Shown: positions 8,168 through 18,769, numbered from the stretch's first letter. The stretch: DNA of 64,000 nucleotides from Stenotrophomonas maltophilia (GCF_023518235.1 NZ_CP090423.1:1674001-1738000), one strand, 5' to 3'. The notes: generated by a model not told the origin, from the letters alone. Made by a program: numbers and translations.

Positions 8168-10498
8168 ATGCGTCGCCACCTGCTTGCTGCAGCCATCCTG
8201 TTCGCCGTCCACAGCGCCCGTGCTGCGGACGAACCTACCCTACCTACCCTGCGGGTCGAGGCCACCCAGCCTTCGCGCATCGACAACCGGGTCACCGTCG
8301 ACAACCCACAGGCGCAGAACCGTACCCTGGGCAACCTGCTCGAACATGTCTCCGGGGTGCAGAGCAGCGCCTTCGGGCCCAATGCAGGTGCACCGGTCAT
8401 CCGCAGCCTCAGCGGCAACCGCGTGCAGATCCTGCAGGACGGCCAGTCCATCCTGGGCATGAATGCGATAAGTGGTGACATCAACATCCCCTTCGATCCG
8501 CTGTTCGTGCGCAGCGTCACCGTCAACAAGTCCTCCGATACGGTGCGCCATGGCGGCAACGCGATCGGCGGCAGCGTCGAGATCGACTCCGGCCTGATCT
8601 CGCGCACGATGGAAGACAAGGACCAGTCGATGGAGCTGGTCCTGCGCAAAGGCTTCAACGCGGCCGATGCGCAGGGCTTCCGCATGAACTTCAACAACCA
8701 GCGCAATCTCTCCACCAACCTGCAGGTCTCGCGCCAACGCATCTCGCACTACGACATCCCCGGCAACAGCAAGGCCGGCGTCTGCAACACCCGCCTGTTC
8801 CCGGCCACCGGCGGCGTCAACTCGGCGCTGGCTGACAGCTGCCAGAAAGAGGCGCGTGTGCAGCAGATCTACAACAAGGCCTCGCAGCCGTATATCGACC
8901 AGTTCATGACCGAGAACCCGGACTGGGCCGACGGCGATTTCTCGTTCTACACCAACAATCCGACCTCGGTCTGGCAGCGCCGCACCTATATCAATCCGAT
9001 CAATCCTGCCTACGTCGCCGGCACGCCGTCCTACGTGCAGAAGCAGATCAACAATGACGTGACGCCCAACTATCACCACCGGCTGGGCAACAGCTACGCG
9101 CGCAACTCTCAGGTGGCGCTCGGATCGACCCTGTTCTTCGACCGTGGCTACGTCGGTGTCAGCATCGATGCCAAGGACAGCGAGTACGGCGTGCCCGGCT
9201 TCTCGATGCAGAATCTCTCGTTTGGTTCCAACTACGCCGACGGCCTGCCGGTGGGCGTGGTGATCAAGCAGCAGCGCTACGCACTGGAGGCGCTGCTGCG
9301 CGATCCTCTGCCGGGCTTCGAACGCGCCGAACTGCGCGTTTCAAGACTGGACAACACCTCCGGCGAACGGCTTGGTGCTTCCAGGGCCAACGACTACGAC
9401 TTCCAGAGTACCCAAGCCGAACTGCTGCTCAGCCATCAGCGGATCGGGCCGCTCATTGGCCTGCTGGGTGTGGGCCGCCAGGCACGCGACGTCACCGGCA
9501 GTGGCGCGCTGCGCTACCTGCCCGACGTCGACAGCCGCAGCAACGCGGTATTCCTGAAGGAAACGCTGGATTTCGGCTGGGCCACCTTCGATGCCGGCGT
9601 GCGCCACGAGCGCGTCGACCATGAACTGCAGCCCAGCCGTTTCAAGACCTCGCGCAATGCCGCCAACACGACACTGCAGGACCGTTCCTACCGGCTCAAC
9701 AGCTACAGCTTGGGTTCGTACGTGGAGCTGGGTCCGTTGTTCGCGGCCAAGCTGCGCTACTCATCATCGCAGCGCGCACCGGATATCAACGAGCTGTACG
9801 CCAGCAACGCGCACTACTCGGTGATGACCCAGGAAGAAGGCAACCAGAATCTCGAACCGGAGCGCGCGAAGAATCTTGAGCTGACGGGCCTGTTCCACCT
9901 CGGCGGTTTCGAGCTGTCGGCCACGGCTTACCGGATGCAGTACGAGAACTACCTCTATCTCGGCCATTCCGGCGCGCAGATGGCCAACCGCCTGCCGCTG
10001 AAGTACTGGAAGCAGACCGACACCACGGTGAAGGGCTTCGAGATCGATGCCTCGCAGGCGCTGGAGCTGGGTCGCTACGGCAGCTTGAATATCTCGGCCT
10101 TCGCCGACCTGGTGAAGAACAAGGCCGACCGGCCCGATTCACTGCGCGCCCACAACGATGGCCAGTACCTGCCGAACATGCCGACCAACCGCTACGGCGC
10201 CAACCTGCAATGGCAGCGGCAGGGCTGGAAGGCGCAGCTGTCCAACACCTACTACGACACCCAGAAGTACCTCGGCCGCAACGTCAGCGAGGAAATCCCG
10301 CTGGACGCGTTCAACCTGGTCGACCTGCAGGTCAGCCGCGAACTGCCGGTGCGCAACGCCTACATCGCCGGCATGGAAGTGTTCGTCAACGGCAGCAACC
10401 TGCTCAACGAGGAGGCGCGCCCGCACAACTCGCCGTTGAAGTACATCGCGCCGCTGCCGGGGCGCGGGTTCCAGGTGGGTGTGACGGTGAAGCTCTGA
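8168..10498 (+). CDS. TonB-dependent receptor, possible zinc/metal uptake (ZnuD-like)
   Basis: A 776-residue outer-membrane receptor. ATG 8168 gives a good signal peptide (MRRHLLAAAILFAVHSARAAD). The upstream in-frame codons cover the Zur-like palindrome and are not used. The plug includes LEHVSGVQSSAFGPN, APVIRSLSGNRVQILQDG and GGNAIGGSVEI; the barrel ends FQVGVTVKL. A long insert at about residues 205-310 contains one Cys pair and many His/Asp/Tyr residues, and YGVPGFSMQN is reminiscent of the ZnuD-type zinc receptors of Neisseria and Acinetobacter. Together with the Zur-like site this suggests zinc-repressed metal uptake, but the ligand assignment is inference. Confidence 0.88.
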   Translation: MRRHLLAAAILFAVHSARAADEPTLPTLRVEATQPSRIDNRVTVDNPQAQNRTLGNLLEHVSGVQSSAFGPNAGAPVIRSLSGNRVQILQDGQSILGMNAISGDINIPFDPLFVRSVTVNKSSDTVRHGGNAIGGSVEIDSGLISRTMEDKDQSMELVLRKGFNAADAQGFRMNFNNQRNLSTNLQVSRQRISHYDIPGNSKAGVCNTRLFPATGGVNSALADSCQKEARVQQIYNKASQPYIDQFMTENPDWADGDFSFYTNNPTSVWQRRTYINPINPAYVAGTPSYVQKQINNDVTPNYHHRLGNSYARNSQVALGSTLFFDRGYVGVSIDAKDSEYGVPGFSMQNLSFGSNYADGLPVGVVIKQQRYALEALLRDPLPGFERAELRVSRLDNTSGERLGASRANDYDFQSTQAELLLSHQRIGPLIGLLGVGRQARDVTGSGALRYLPDVDSRSNAVFLKETLDFGWATFDAGVRHERVDHELQPSRFKTSRNAANTTLQDRSYRLNSYSLGSYVELGPLFAAKLRYSSSQRAPDINELYASNAHYSVMTQEEGNQNLEPERAKNLELTGLFHLGGFELSATAYRMQYENYLYLGHSGAQMANRLPLKYWKQTDTTVKGFEIDASQALELGRYGSLNISAFADLVKNKADRPDSLRAHNDGQYLPNMPTNRYGANLQWQRQGWKAQLSNTYYDTQKYLGRNVSEEIPLDAFNLVDLQVSRELPVRNAYIAGMEVFVNGSNLLNEEARPHNSPLKYIAPLPGRGFQVGVTVKL

Positions 10499-10516
10499 GG
10501 AGAGCCTGATCCGGCC

Positions 10517-10547
10517 GCCATCCAGCGATCAATGACCGCTGGATGGC
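10517..10547 (+). terminator. Hairpin after TonB receptor gene
   Basis: An 11-base-pair perfect stem, GCCATCCAGCG with CGCTGGATGGC, lies 18 bases after the receptor stop. There is no U-tract, so it is a weak or factor-dependent terminator candidate, or an mRNA 3'-end stabiliser. Confidence 0.35.
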
Positions 10548-10570
10548 ACGCCGGGTTCCTGCATCCGCGC

Positions 10571-10606
10571 AAAGAAAAACGCCTGCAGATCGAGGATCTG
10601 CAGGCG
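10571..10606 (-). terminator. Rho-independent terminator of tRNA-Ser
   Basis: Reading the minus strand, a 12-base-pair perfect stem (CGCCTGCAGATC, three-base loop, GATCTGCAGGCG) is followed at once by GTTTTTCTTT. It lies 13 bases beyond the CCA of the tRNA-Ser gene. Confidence 0.85.
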
Positions 10607-10618
10607 CTTCTTTGTATC

Positions 10619-10711
10619 TGGCGGAGTGAGAGGGATTCGAACCCTCGATAGAGCTTTTGACCCTATACTCCCTTAGCAGGGGAGCCCCTTCGGCCACTCG
10701 GGCATCACTCC
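10619..10711 (-). tRNA. tRNA-Ser (GCT)
   Basis: A 93-base class II tRNA on the minus strand. The acceptor stem is GGAGTGA with TCACTCC, the discriminator is G, and the CCA is encoded. The anticodon arm CTCCC-CTGCTAA-GGGAG gives anticodon GCT. There is a long variable arm (serine type) and a normal T arm with GGTTCGAATCC. The location behind alaS and csrA is common in gammaproteobacteria. Confidence 0.97.
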
Positions 10712-10756
10712 GGGGTGTTCTCCGCATCTGGTGCGTTGCACCTCAGCGGGGCGTGA

Positions 10757-10786
10757 ATCATAACGTTAATCGAGTGCGAAGGTAAA
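10757..10786 (-). promoter_or_regulatory. Possible promoter of tRNA-Ser
   Basis: On the minus strand TTTACC (10786-10781) and TATGAT (10762-10757) are 18 bases apart, placed in the gap between csrA and the tRNA. Match to the sigma-70 consensus is moderate. The tRNA could also be read through from csrA. Confidence 0.35.
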
Positions 10787-10789
10787 GCG

Positions 10790-10993
10790 TTATTCGGCAG
10801 AATTTTCGCTACCGGTACCACCGGCTTCGTCACCGCGCTGGATGCGCTGGTAGATCTCTTCGCGATGCACAGCGACGTCCTTCGGCGCGGTGATGCCGAT
10901 ACGCACCTGGTTACCCTTGACGCCAAGCACGGTGACGCTCACCGAGTCACCGATCATCAGGGTTTCGCCGACGCGGCGAGTCAGGATCAACAT
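10790..10993 (-). CDS. csrA: Carbon storage regulator CsrA/RsmA
   Basis: A 67-residue post-transcriptional regulator that binds GGA motifs in mRNA leaders and controls carbon flux, motility, biofilm and virulence genes. The sequence begins with the canonical [16 protein letters not shown] and keeps [11 protein letters not shown]; the last dozen residues are an acidic, poorly conserved tail. Start ATG 10993 is chosen because it is the family N-terminus and has GGAG upstream; the frame extends further but not meaningfully. It follows alaS on the same strand at a distance of 147 bases, with a strong hairpin in the gap, so it may have its own promoter. Confidence 0.97.
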
Positions 10994-11101
10994 TTTTGTA
11001 AGTCTCCATGGAACCGTGTGGAAGGGTATCCCCCACCGGCTTGACGCTCCGTCAAGAAGCGCTACCACGACAAAGGGAAAAGATTCGCAATGGTACCGTC
11101 A

Positions 11102-11132
11102 GCCGTCCCGCTCCTACAAGGAGGGGGACGGC
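11102..11132 (-). terminator. Hairpin between alaS and csrA
   Basis: GCCGTCCC-g-CTCC, a five-base loop, then GGAG-g-GGGACGGC: 12 pairs with one mismatch. No U-run follows on the minus strand, so it is more likely an attenuator or RNA-stabilising stem than a full terminator. Confidence 0.4.
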
Positions 11133-11140
11133 AGGGTTCA

Positions 11141-13789
11141 TCACAGGCGGGGGCTGACCCATTCGACGACTGCAGCCAGCGCAGTGGCAAGGGCGGGCCC
11201 GTCCTCGCCACCACCCTGGGCGAGGTCCGGGCGTCCGCCGCCCTTGCCCCCGATCTGACCGGCGATATGGGACAACAGTTCCCCGGCCTTGACCTTGCCC
11301 ATTGCGCTGCCGTTCACACCCGCGACCAGGGCGGCCTTGCCGTCCTGCGCGCCGGCCAGCACGATCACCGCGTTGCCCAGCTGCTGCTTGAGGCGGTCCA
11401 CGGCGTCGCGCAGGGCCTTGGCGTCGAAGCCCTCCAGGCGCGCCGCCAGCACCTTCACACCGGCGACCTCGACGGCCTGGCCGGACAGGTCGGCCGTGGC
11501 GCCGGCGGCAACCTTGGCCTTCACGGCTTCCAGTTCGCGTTCCAGCTGCTTCTGGCGCTGGCCGAGGGCTCGGATCTTCTCGACCACGTCGGCGGCGCTG
11601 CCGCCGAGCAGGTCAGCGGCCTCGGCCAGTCGGGCTTCTTCAGCGTCCACGTAATCCAGGGCGCCCTGGCCGGTGACCGCCTCGATGCGGCGCACGCCGG
11701 CGGACACACCGCCCTCGGAGGTGATCTTGAACAGGCCGATGTCGCCGGTACGGTTGACGTGGGTGCCACCGCACAGCTCGGTGGAGTAGTCGCCCATCTT
11801 CAGCACGCGCACGTGCTCACCATACTTTTCGCCGAACAGGGCCATGGCACCGAAGTCCAGGGCCTCCTGCATGGCCATGGTGTGCACTTCGGCAGCGTTG
11901 TTGGCACGCACCTGCTGGTTGACCTTGCGCTCGATCACCGCCAGTTCTTCGGCGCTGATCGGCTGGAAGTGCGAGAAGTCGAAGCGCAGGCGGTCCGGCG
12001 CCACCAGCGAGCCCTTCTGCTGCACATGGGTGCCCAGCACTTCGCGCAGGGCCGCGTGCAGCAGATGGGTGGCCGAGTGGTTGAGGATGGTGGCGCCACG
12101 GCGCTCGCCATCGACCTGGCCAGCCAGCACGTCGCCGACCTTCAGGCCACCGTCGGACAGGGTGCCGACATGGCCATGGAACTGACCCGCGAACTTCTGG
12201 GTGTCGGCCACCGCCAGGCGGACGCCGTTGCCGGTCAGCACGCCGGTATCACCGACCTGGCCGCCCGACTCGGCGTAGAACGGGGTCCTGTCGGTAATCA
12301 CGATCACTGCATCACCGGCATCGGCCGACTGCACCGGACGACCGTCCTTGAGCAGGGCCAGCACGGTCAGGCCATCGGCCTGCAGACGGTCATAGCCAAG
12401 GAACACGGTCGGGCTGAGGGTGGCCACCAGCTCGGCCGGCAGGGTCACGCCGCCGCCGAACTTGCCGGCCGCACGCGCGGTCTCGCGCTGCTGCTCCATC
12501 GCCGCATCGAAGCCGGCGATGTCGACGGTCAGGTCACGCTCACGGGCGATGTCCTGGGTCAGGTCGAGCGGGAAGCCATAGGTGTCGTACAGGCGGAAAG
12601 CGTCAATGCCCGGGATCACGCCAGTGCTGGCCTTGCCCGCGACATCCTCGAAGATCTTCATGCCAGCATCGAGGGTCTCGGCGAAACGCTCTTCTTCGGC
12701 CTGCAGCGCACGGGTGACGGTATCCACCGCCGCCGGCAGTTCCGGGTAGGCCTCGCCCATCTCCTCGACCAGGGTCGGCACCAGCTTGCTGAAGAACGGC
12801 TGGCGAACGCCCAGCATCCAGCCGTGGCGCAGGGCGCGGCGGATGATACGGCGCAGCACGTAGCCGCGGCCTTCGTTGGACGGCAGCACGCCGTCGACGA
12901 TCAGGAACGAACAGGCGCGGATGTGATCGGCGATCACCCGCAGCGACTTGTTCTCCAGGTCGGCGGTGCCGGTCAGCTCGGAGGCCTTGCGGATCAGCGC
13001 CTGGAACAGGTCAATCTCGTAGTTGGTATGCACGTGCTGCAGGATCGCCGCCAGGCGCTCCAGGCCCATGCCGGTATCCACGCACGGCGCCGGCAGCGGC
13101 ACCAGGGTACCGTCGGGCTGGCGGTCGAACTGCATGAACACCAGGTTCCAGATCTCGATGAAGCGGTCACCGTCCTCATCCGGGGAGCCCGGCGGGCCAC
13201 CGGCGATGTGGTCGCCGTGGTCGTAGAAGATCTCGGTGCACGGGCCGCACGGGCCGGTGTCGGCCATCTGCCAGAAGTTGTCCGAAGCGAACGGCGCGCC
13301 CTTGTTGTCGCCGATGCGTACGATGCGCGCTTCCGGAATGCCGACCATGTCGCGCCACAGCGCGTAGGCTTCGTCATCGGTCTGGTACACGGTGACCAGC
13401 AGGCGCTCGGCCGGCAGTTTCCAGACCTGGGTCAGCAGCTCCCAAGCCCAGGCGATCGCGTCCTTCTTGAAGTAGTCGCCGAAGGACCAGTTGCCCAGCA
13501 TTTCGAAGAAGGTGTGGTGGCGTGCGGTGTAACCGACCTGGTCAAGATCGTTGTGCTTGCCGCCCGCGCGCAGGCAGCGCTGGACGTCGGCCGCACGCAC
13601 GTAGCTGCGCTTCTCCGCGCCAAGGAACACGTCCTTGAACTGCACCATGCCGGAGTTGGTGAACAGCAGGGTCGGATCATTACCCGGCACCAGCGGCGCC
13701 GACGGCACGATGGTGTGGCCTTTGCCCTTGAAGAATTCAAGGAAATCGCTGCGGATCTGGGAAGTCGTGAATTTGGCGGATTCGTTCAT
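11141..13789 (-). CDS. alaS: Alanyl-tRNA synthetase
   Basis: An 882-residue class II synthetase that charges tRNA-Ala and edits mischarged Ser/Gly. N-terminal catalytic blocks include [26 protein letters not shown] sequence and [16 protein letters not shown]; the editing domain has the zinc motif [11 protein letters not shown] with CGGTH; the C-Ala domain ends the protein. ATG 13789 ([12 protein letters not shown]) is preferred over an upstream in-frame ATG because it matches the normal N-terminus. It lies between recX and csrA, all in the same direction, as in other xanthomonads. Confidence 0.97.
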   Translation of the reverse strand: MNESAKFTTSQIRSDFLEFFKGKGHTIVPSAPLVPGNDPTLLFTNSGMVQFKDVFLGAEKRSYVRAADVQRCLRAGGKHNDLDQVGYTARHHTFFEMLGNWSFGDYFKKDAIAWAWELLTQVWKLPAERLLVTVYQTDDEAYALWRDMVGIPEARIVRIGDNKGAPFASDNFWQMADTGPCGPCTEIFYDHGDHIAGGPPGSPDEDGDRFIEIWNLVFMQFDRQPDGTLVPLPAPCVDTGMGLERLAAILQHVHTNYEIDLFQALIRKASELTGTADLENKSLRVIADHIRACSFLIVDGVLPSNEGRGYVLRRIIRRALRHGWMLGVRQPFFSKLVPTLVEEMGEAYPELPAAVDTVTRALQAEEERFAETLDAGMKIFEDVAGKASTGVIPGIDAFRLYDTYGFPLDLTQDIARERDLTVDIAGFDAAMEQQRETARAAGKFGGGVTLPAELVATLSPTVFLGYDRLQADGLTVLALLKDGRPVQSADAGDAVIVITDRTPFYAESGGQVGDTGVLTGNGVRLAVADTQKFAGQFHGHVGTLSDGGLKVGDVLAGQVDGERRGATILNHSATHLLHAALREVLGTHVQQKGSLVAPDRLRFDFSHFQPISAEELAVIERKVNQQVRANNAAEVHTMAMQEALDFGAMALFGEKYGEHVRVLKMGDYSTELCGGTHVNRTGDIGLFKITSEGGVSAGVRRIEAVTGQGALDYVDAEEARLAEAADLLGGSAADVVEKIRALGQRQKQLERELEAVKAKVAAGATADLSGQAVEVAGVKVLAARLEGFDAKALRDAVDRLKQQLGNAVIVLAGAQDGKAALVAGVNGSAMGKVKAGELLSHIAGQIGGKGGGRPDLAQGGGEDGPALATALAAVVEWVSPRL

Positions 13790-13898
13790 TGGGGGCTGGC
13801 AGTCTGCGGGCCGGCGGACCCGGACCACCGGCCGCATTGGCCAGGGTCGCGAGGGACCGCCGAAAACCTAAAGGGTATCAGGCCCGGCGCCGCCAGTC

Positions 13899-14390
13899 TC
13901 AGTCATCCGGGTCGTAGCGGGTCGCCCGGCGGATGCTGTCGCCGTCGAAACCCCGCCGGGCCAGTAGATCGGCGGCCTTGCGCCGCTGCGTCAGGTCCTG
14001 CGGGCCGGCCTCACCGAAGCGGCGGCGGACCAGATCACGGGCGTTTTCCTGCCAATCGCCCTCGTAGCTGTCCATCGCGGCGGCGATTGCCGCGCTGTCC
14101 AGGCCGTGGGTACCCAGTTCGGCGCGGACATGGATCGGGCCATAGCCGGTGTTGGCGCGCATCCGCACCAGGTTCTCGGCAAAGCGGGTGTCATCCTGCC
14201 AGCCGGCCTCGGTCAGCTTGGCGACAGCGGCCTGTGCGGCTTCGTCTTCGATACCCCGCGCAGTCAACTTGCGGGTGAGTTCCTTGCGCGAGTGCTCACG
14301 GCGGACCAGCAGGCCCAGTGCCCGTTGTACGGGAGTCTGCTCGCGTGGCCGGCGCTTGCGGCCAGTTGGAATGTCTTCGGCGTCGGACAT
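13899..14390 (-). CDS. recX: RecA regulator RecX
   Basis: A 163-residue protein that caps RecA filaments and blocks their extension. It has the typical three-helix repeats ([64 protein letters not shown]) and a basic N-terminus. ATG 14390 ([14 protein letters not shown]) is chosen; the longer frame would run almost into recA. It starts 111 bases after recA, the usual place for this gene. Confidence 0.93.
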   Translation of the reverse strand: MSDAEDIPTGRKRRPREQTPVQRALGLLVRREHSRKELTRKLTARGIEDEAAQAAVAKLTEAGWQDDTRFAENLVRMRANTGYGPIHVRAELGTHGLDSAAIAAAMDSYEGDWQENARDLVRRRFGEAGPQDLTQRRKAADLLARRGFDGDSIRRATRYDPDD

Positions 14391-14500
14391 CGGTACTCCA
14401 AGGGTGGCGCCGTCCGTGGCGCCCTGCCCATCCCTGGGCGATTCGAACCTGCGGGACAGGGCAACGTCACTGACGGCGCCACCCTGCCCCACAGCAAGCC

Positions 14501-15538
<1,038 letters not shown>

Positions 15539-15742
15539 CGGAGGGGTCCTTGCAGAGGTGGAATCGTTGGAGGTGCTGTCTTTGGGGGTCTTCTTTGCCA
15601 TGGGCTCACTTTAAGTCGGACGTATCGCACAGGCTGAGATTCTGCCCGGCGCTCTGAAAAGAATTATCGGACATCCGTACCAACCTCAGTGGAACCAGAG
15701 AATCGCCACAAAAGACCGCGGGGTAATGCACTGTGAGAGAAG

Positions 15743-16378
15743 TCAACGGTTGGGCCGCAGCAGGCCGCAATAGAGACCTTCGATAGCGAAGTCCTGGTCC
15801 GGCAGCACCTCGATCGGCTTGTAATCGGGATTGCGCGGCAGCAGGCGGATACGGTCCTTGGCGATCTTCAGCAGCTTGACCGTGATCTCGTCATCGATGC
15901 GCGCCACGACGATCTGCCCGGAATGGGCATCGCGGGTGCGGTGCACGCCGATCAGGTCACCGTCGAAGATGCCTTCGTCGATCATCGAATCGCCCTGCAC
16001 CTTCAGCAGGTAATCCGGTGCCGGCGAGAAGAACACCCGGTCCAGTACCACGAAATCGTCCGAGCCGATGTCTGCGCCGATCGGCAGACCCGCCGCGACC
16101 CGACCCAGTACCGGCAGGCGCAGGACGCTGTCGGGCAGCCCCGGCTCGGCCAGCTTCTCGACCGCGGGGGCCTGCACCAGACGGATGCCGCGGGCCTGGC
16201 CCGGAATGCGACGGATCGCACCGGCCTGCTCAAGGGCTTCCAGGTGGTACTGGGCCGCGCGCACGCCCTTGAAGCCGAACGCACGTGCGATTTCAGTCTG
16301 CGACGGCGGTGCGCCTTCGCTCTCGATACGCTCGGCGATCAACTGCAGGATCGCCTGCTGGGTGTCGGTCAGGTCCAT
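15743..16378 (-). CDS. lexA: SOS repressor LexA
   Basis: A 211-residue repressor. The N-terminal winged helix (about 1-70) reads PPSQTEIARAFGFKGVRAAQYHLEAL; the S24 autoprotease half has the Ala96-Gly97 cleavage site in VLGRVAAGLP, catalytic Ser131 (QGDSMIDEG) and Lys168 (EITVKLLK). ATG 16378 gives the conserved MDLTDTQQ start. Only two bases separate this ATG from a near-perfect LexA operator, leaving no room for a Shine-Dalgarno, so the gene looks leaderless and strongly autorepressed. It heads lexA-recA-recX. Confidence 0.96.
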   Translation of the reverse strand: MDLTDTQQAILQLIAERIESEGAPPSQTEIARAFGFKGVRAAQYHLEALEQAGAIRRIPGQARGIRLVQAPAVEKLAEPGLPDSVLRLPVLGRVAAGLPIGADIGSDDFVVLDRVFFSPAPDYLLKVQGDSMIDEGIFDGDLIGVHRTRDAHSGQIVVARIDDEITVKLLKIAKDRIRLLPRNPDYKPIEVLPDQDFAIEGLYCGLLRPNR

Positions 16379-16380
16379 GG

Positions 16381-16399
16381 TTAGTAGTATTACTACTAA
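16381..16399 (-). promoter_or_regulatory. LexA operator (SOS box)
   Basis: TTAGTAGTATTACTACTAA is a 19-base palindrome, perfect apart from the centre base, and matches the xanthomonad LexA box TTAG-N6-TACTA. It covers the putative -10 element of lexA. Confidence 0.92.
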
Positions 16400-16414
16400 T
16401 ATCCGGGACTGCAA
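16387..16414 (-). promoter_or_regulatory. lexA promoter, probably giving a leaderless mRNA
   Basis: On the minus strand TTGCAG (16414-16409) and TAATAC (16392-16387) are separated by 16 bases. Eight bases follow before the ATG, so transcription would begin at or next to the A of the start codon. The -10 element lies inside the LexA box. Confidence 0.6.
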
Positions 16415-16453
16415 GTGCCGGGGGCGACAGACAGCCGATGGAGTGATCTGTCG

Positions 16454-16535
16454 TGCCGAGCCATGCTCGGCAGGCGGGTGAACGGGCGATTGGCGAAGGC
16501 ATAAGCAAGAGCAGCCGACCAGCGGTCGGCTCTAC
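16454..16535. repeat. Pair of SMAG-type palindromes
   Basis: Two palindromes (TGCCGAG-ccatg-CTCGGCA and AGCCGACC-agc-GGTCGGCT with a CTAC tail) in the lexA/ubiB gap, in opposite orientation, forming a REP dimer. Confidence 0.65.
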
Positions 16536-16557
16536 GGGAACCGCTGCGGCAAGCACA

Positions 16558-18243
16558 CTACGTGTGCTTGCCGCTTCTCCAGATCGAAAACAGGATCCAC
16601 ACGCCGCAGAAGCCGGCGCCGATGAAGCCGCACACCCCCAGCGCCAGCAGCCAGCGGCTGGAAACACCGCCGACGCTGTGCATCACGATCGACGAGCCGA
16701 TGATCAGCGCGGCCGTGACGATGCCCATCACCAGCCGGTTCGCGGCGCGGTTGACCTGCTCGCCGAAGCCCTGCAGCGCGCTGGTTTCCACTTTCAGCTG
16801 CAGCCGGCCACGACGCGCTGCCTGTACCAGTTTGCGCAGGTCGCGCGGCAGTTCACCGGCAAAATCGACCAGGCCCAGCAGGCTGCGCCGGCCGCGCTTG
16901 AGCAGCGCCCTGGGTGCGTAGCGTTGCAACACCACGCGTTCAAGGAACGGGCGCGCAGCGCTGGCCATGTCGAAATCCGGATCAAGCTGCCGGCCCATGC
17001 CTTCCAGGGTCAGGAAGGCCTTGATCATCAAGGCCAGATCGGCCGGCAGGGTCAGGCTGTAGCTGCGCAGCAGCTGGGTGATGTCGCCCAGCATCAGGCC
17101 GATGCGCAAGTCCTTCAGCGGCACGCCGCGGTACTGGTCGACGAACTGGCTGATGTCGTGCTGCAGCCGGTTCTCGTCCACCTCCACGCCACCGGCCCAG
17201 TCCAGCAGCACGTCGGCCACCCCCTGCGGGTCCTGTTCGACCAGGCCGTGCAGCAACTGCGCCACCTGGAAACGGCGCACCTCGGACAACGCGCCGACCA
17301 TGCCGAAATCGATCACGCCGATGCGGCCGTCACGCAGGTAGATGATGTTGCCAGGGTGCGGATCGGCGTGGAAGCTGCCGTCCTCGAGCACCATCTTCAA
17401 CACGATGTCGGCGCCGCGCCGGGCCAGTTCGCGGCGGTCCAGCCCCGCCGCATCGACGCCAGCCAGATCACGGCCGGGAATGCCGTCGACGAAGTCCTGC
17501 ACGTTCAGGCTCTCGCAGGTCCACTGCCAGTGCACGCCTGGGATCAGGATGTCGTCACGGCCGTTGAAATTGCGCGCGATGCGCTCGGCATTGCGGCATT
17601 CGGCAGCGAAATCCAGTTCGCGGCGCAGGGAAACGGTGAACTGCTGCACGACCTCGGCCGGGCGGTAGCGGCGCAGGTCCGGCAGGCGGGCTTCAACGAT
17701 CTCGGCCAGCCGCGCCAGCAGGCGCAGGTCGGCTTCGACCACGTCACGGATGCCCGGGCGGCGCACCTTCAGGACCACTTCACTGCCGTCGTGCAGGCGC
17801 GCACGATGGGCCTGTGCCAGCGAGGCGGCGGCCATCGGCGTTTCATCAAGAAAGGCGAACACCTCGGCCGGCGCAGCGCCGAGGTCGGCCTCCAGCTGCG
17901 CACGGATCTCGGCATACGGCAGCGCCGGAACTGCGTTCTGCAGCTCGGACAACTCGGCGATCCACTCCGGCGGCAGCAGGTCCACGCGCGTGGCCAGCAC
18001 CTGGCCAAGCTTGACGAAGGTGGGGCCCAGATCCTGCATCGCGCTGCGCACCCGCACCGGCGCGGTCATCCGCAGCAGTTCCTGGCGGTCCTCGTTCCAG
18101 TGCAGCAGGCGCCCTGCCCGCTCCAGCGTGGTGGCCAGGCCGATGCGCCGCACCACGTCGCCGAAGCCGTAGCGGATCAGGACGACCGCGATTTCCTGCA
18201 GTCGGCCCAGGTCACGGACCGTGCCCAGCGTTTCCCACATCAT
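16558..18243 (-). CDS. ubiB: UbiB/ABC1-type atypical kinase
   Basis: A 561-residue UbiB-family ATPase, membrane-bound, acting in ubiquinone biosynthesis or coenzyme Q precursor extraction. It has the family signature PTFVKLGQVLATR (KxGQ), the alanine-rich loop MAAASLAQAH, the ATP lysine in VVLKVRRPG, catalytic HADPHPGN and metal-binding IDFGMVG. Two hydrophobic helices close the C-terminus (LVMGIVTAALIIGSSI and the WLLALGVCGFIGAGFCG region). It is not next to ubiE or ubiJ, so it could be a paralogue rather than the housekeeping UbiB. The stop codon lies in a 10-base-pair perfect hairpin (16549-16571) without a U-tract. Confidence 0.88.
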   Translation of the reverse strand: MMWETLGTVRDLGRLQEIAVVLIRYGFGDVVRRIGLATTLERAGRLLHWNEDRQELLRMTAPVRVRSAMQDLGPTFVKLGQVLATRVDLLPPEWIAELSELQNAVPALPYAEIRAQLEADLGAAPAEVFAFLDETPMAAASLAQAHRARLHDGSEVVLKVRRPGIRDVVEADLRLLARLAEIVEARLPDLRRYRPAEVVQQFTVSLRRELDFAAECRNAERIARNFNGRDDILIPGVHWQWTCESLNVQDFVDGIPGRDLAGVDAAGLDRRELARRGADIVLKMVLEDGSFHADPHPGNIIYLRDGRIGVIDFGMVGALSEVRRFQVAQLLHGLVEQDPQGVADVLLDWAGGVEVDENRLQHDISQFVDQYRGVPLKDLRIGLMLGDITQLLRSYSLTLPADLALMIKAFLTLEGMGRQLDPDFDMASAARPFLERVVLQRYAPRALLKRGRRSLLGLVDFAGELPRDLRKLVQAARRGRLQLKVETSALQGFGEQVNRAANRLVMGIVTAALIIGSSIVMHSVGGVSSRWLLALGVCGFIGAGFCGVWILFSIWRSGKHT

Positions 18244-18274
18244 GCGTGCTCCGGACGATTACCGGAGCAGCATG

Positions 18275-18769
18275 TCACAGCTGGGCGTCGATGCCGCGCA
18301 ACGCCGCCGCAACGGTTTGCCGGCGGATGGCTTCGCGGTCGCCATCGAACTGGAACAACTCGGCGCGGGCATAGCCGCCACGGCGCTTCCAGCCGATCCA
18401 GACACTGCCGACCGGCTTGTCCGGGCTGCCACCGCCGGGGCCGGCGATGCCTGTGACCGCCACCGCGATGCCGGCACCGGAGTTGACCAGGGCGCCGGAC
18501 ACCATCTCCAGCACGGTCTCACGGCTGACCGCACCGAACTGCTCCAGGGTCTGCGCGCGCACTCCAAGCAGGCGCTGCTTGGCCTCGTAGCTGTAGACCA
18601 CCATGCCGCAGTCGAAGAACGCCGAGGAGCCGGCGACATCGGTCATGCATTTGGCGATCCAGCCGCCACTACAGCTTTCGGCGGTCACCAGCTGCAGCGA
18701 GGCCTGCTGCAGGCGCTGCCCAAGTGCGGCGGACTGGGCGTTGAGATCGGCGTCGGTGGGGATGGACAT
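18275..18769 (-). CDS. pncC: Nicotinamide-nucleotide amidohydrolase PncC (CinA C-terminal domain)
   Basis: A 164-residue stand-alone CinA C-terminal domain, deamidating NMN to nicotinate mononucleotide in pyridine-nucleotide salvage. The family blocks LVTAESCSGGWIAKCMTDVAGSS, VVYSYEAKQRLLGV and TGIAGPGGGSPDKPVGSVWIG are intact, and E. coli PncC/YgaD has 165 residues. Start ATG 18769 is chosen; ATG 18775, two codons upstream, is equally possible, and neither has a strong Shine-Dalgarno. In many bacteria this gene sits directly before recA; here ubiB and lexA are in between. Confidence 0.92.
   Translation of the reverse strand: MSIPTDADLNAQSAALGQRLQQASLQLVTAESCSGGWIAKCMTDVAGSSAFFDCGMVVYSYEAKQRLLGVRAQTLEQFGAVSRETVLEMVSGALVNSGAGIAVAVTGIAGPGGGSPDKPVGSVWIGWKRRGGYARAELFQFDGDREAIRRQTVAAALRGIDAQL

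Noticed and set aside
11090..14278. A very long open frame on the plus strand across alaS and recX
   Set aside because: It is antisense to two certain genes and its translation has no domain; long antisense frames are expected at this GC content.
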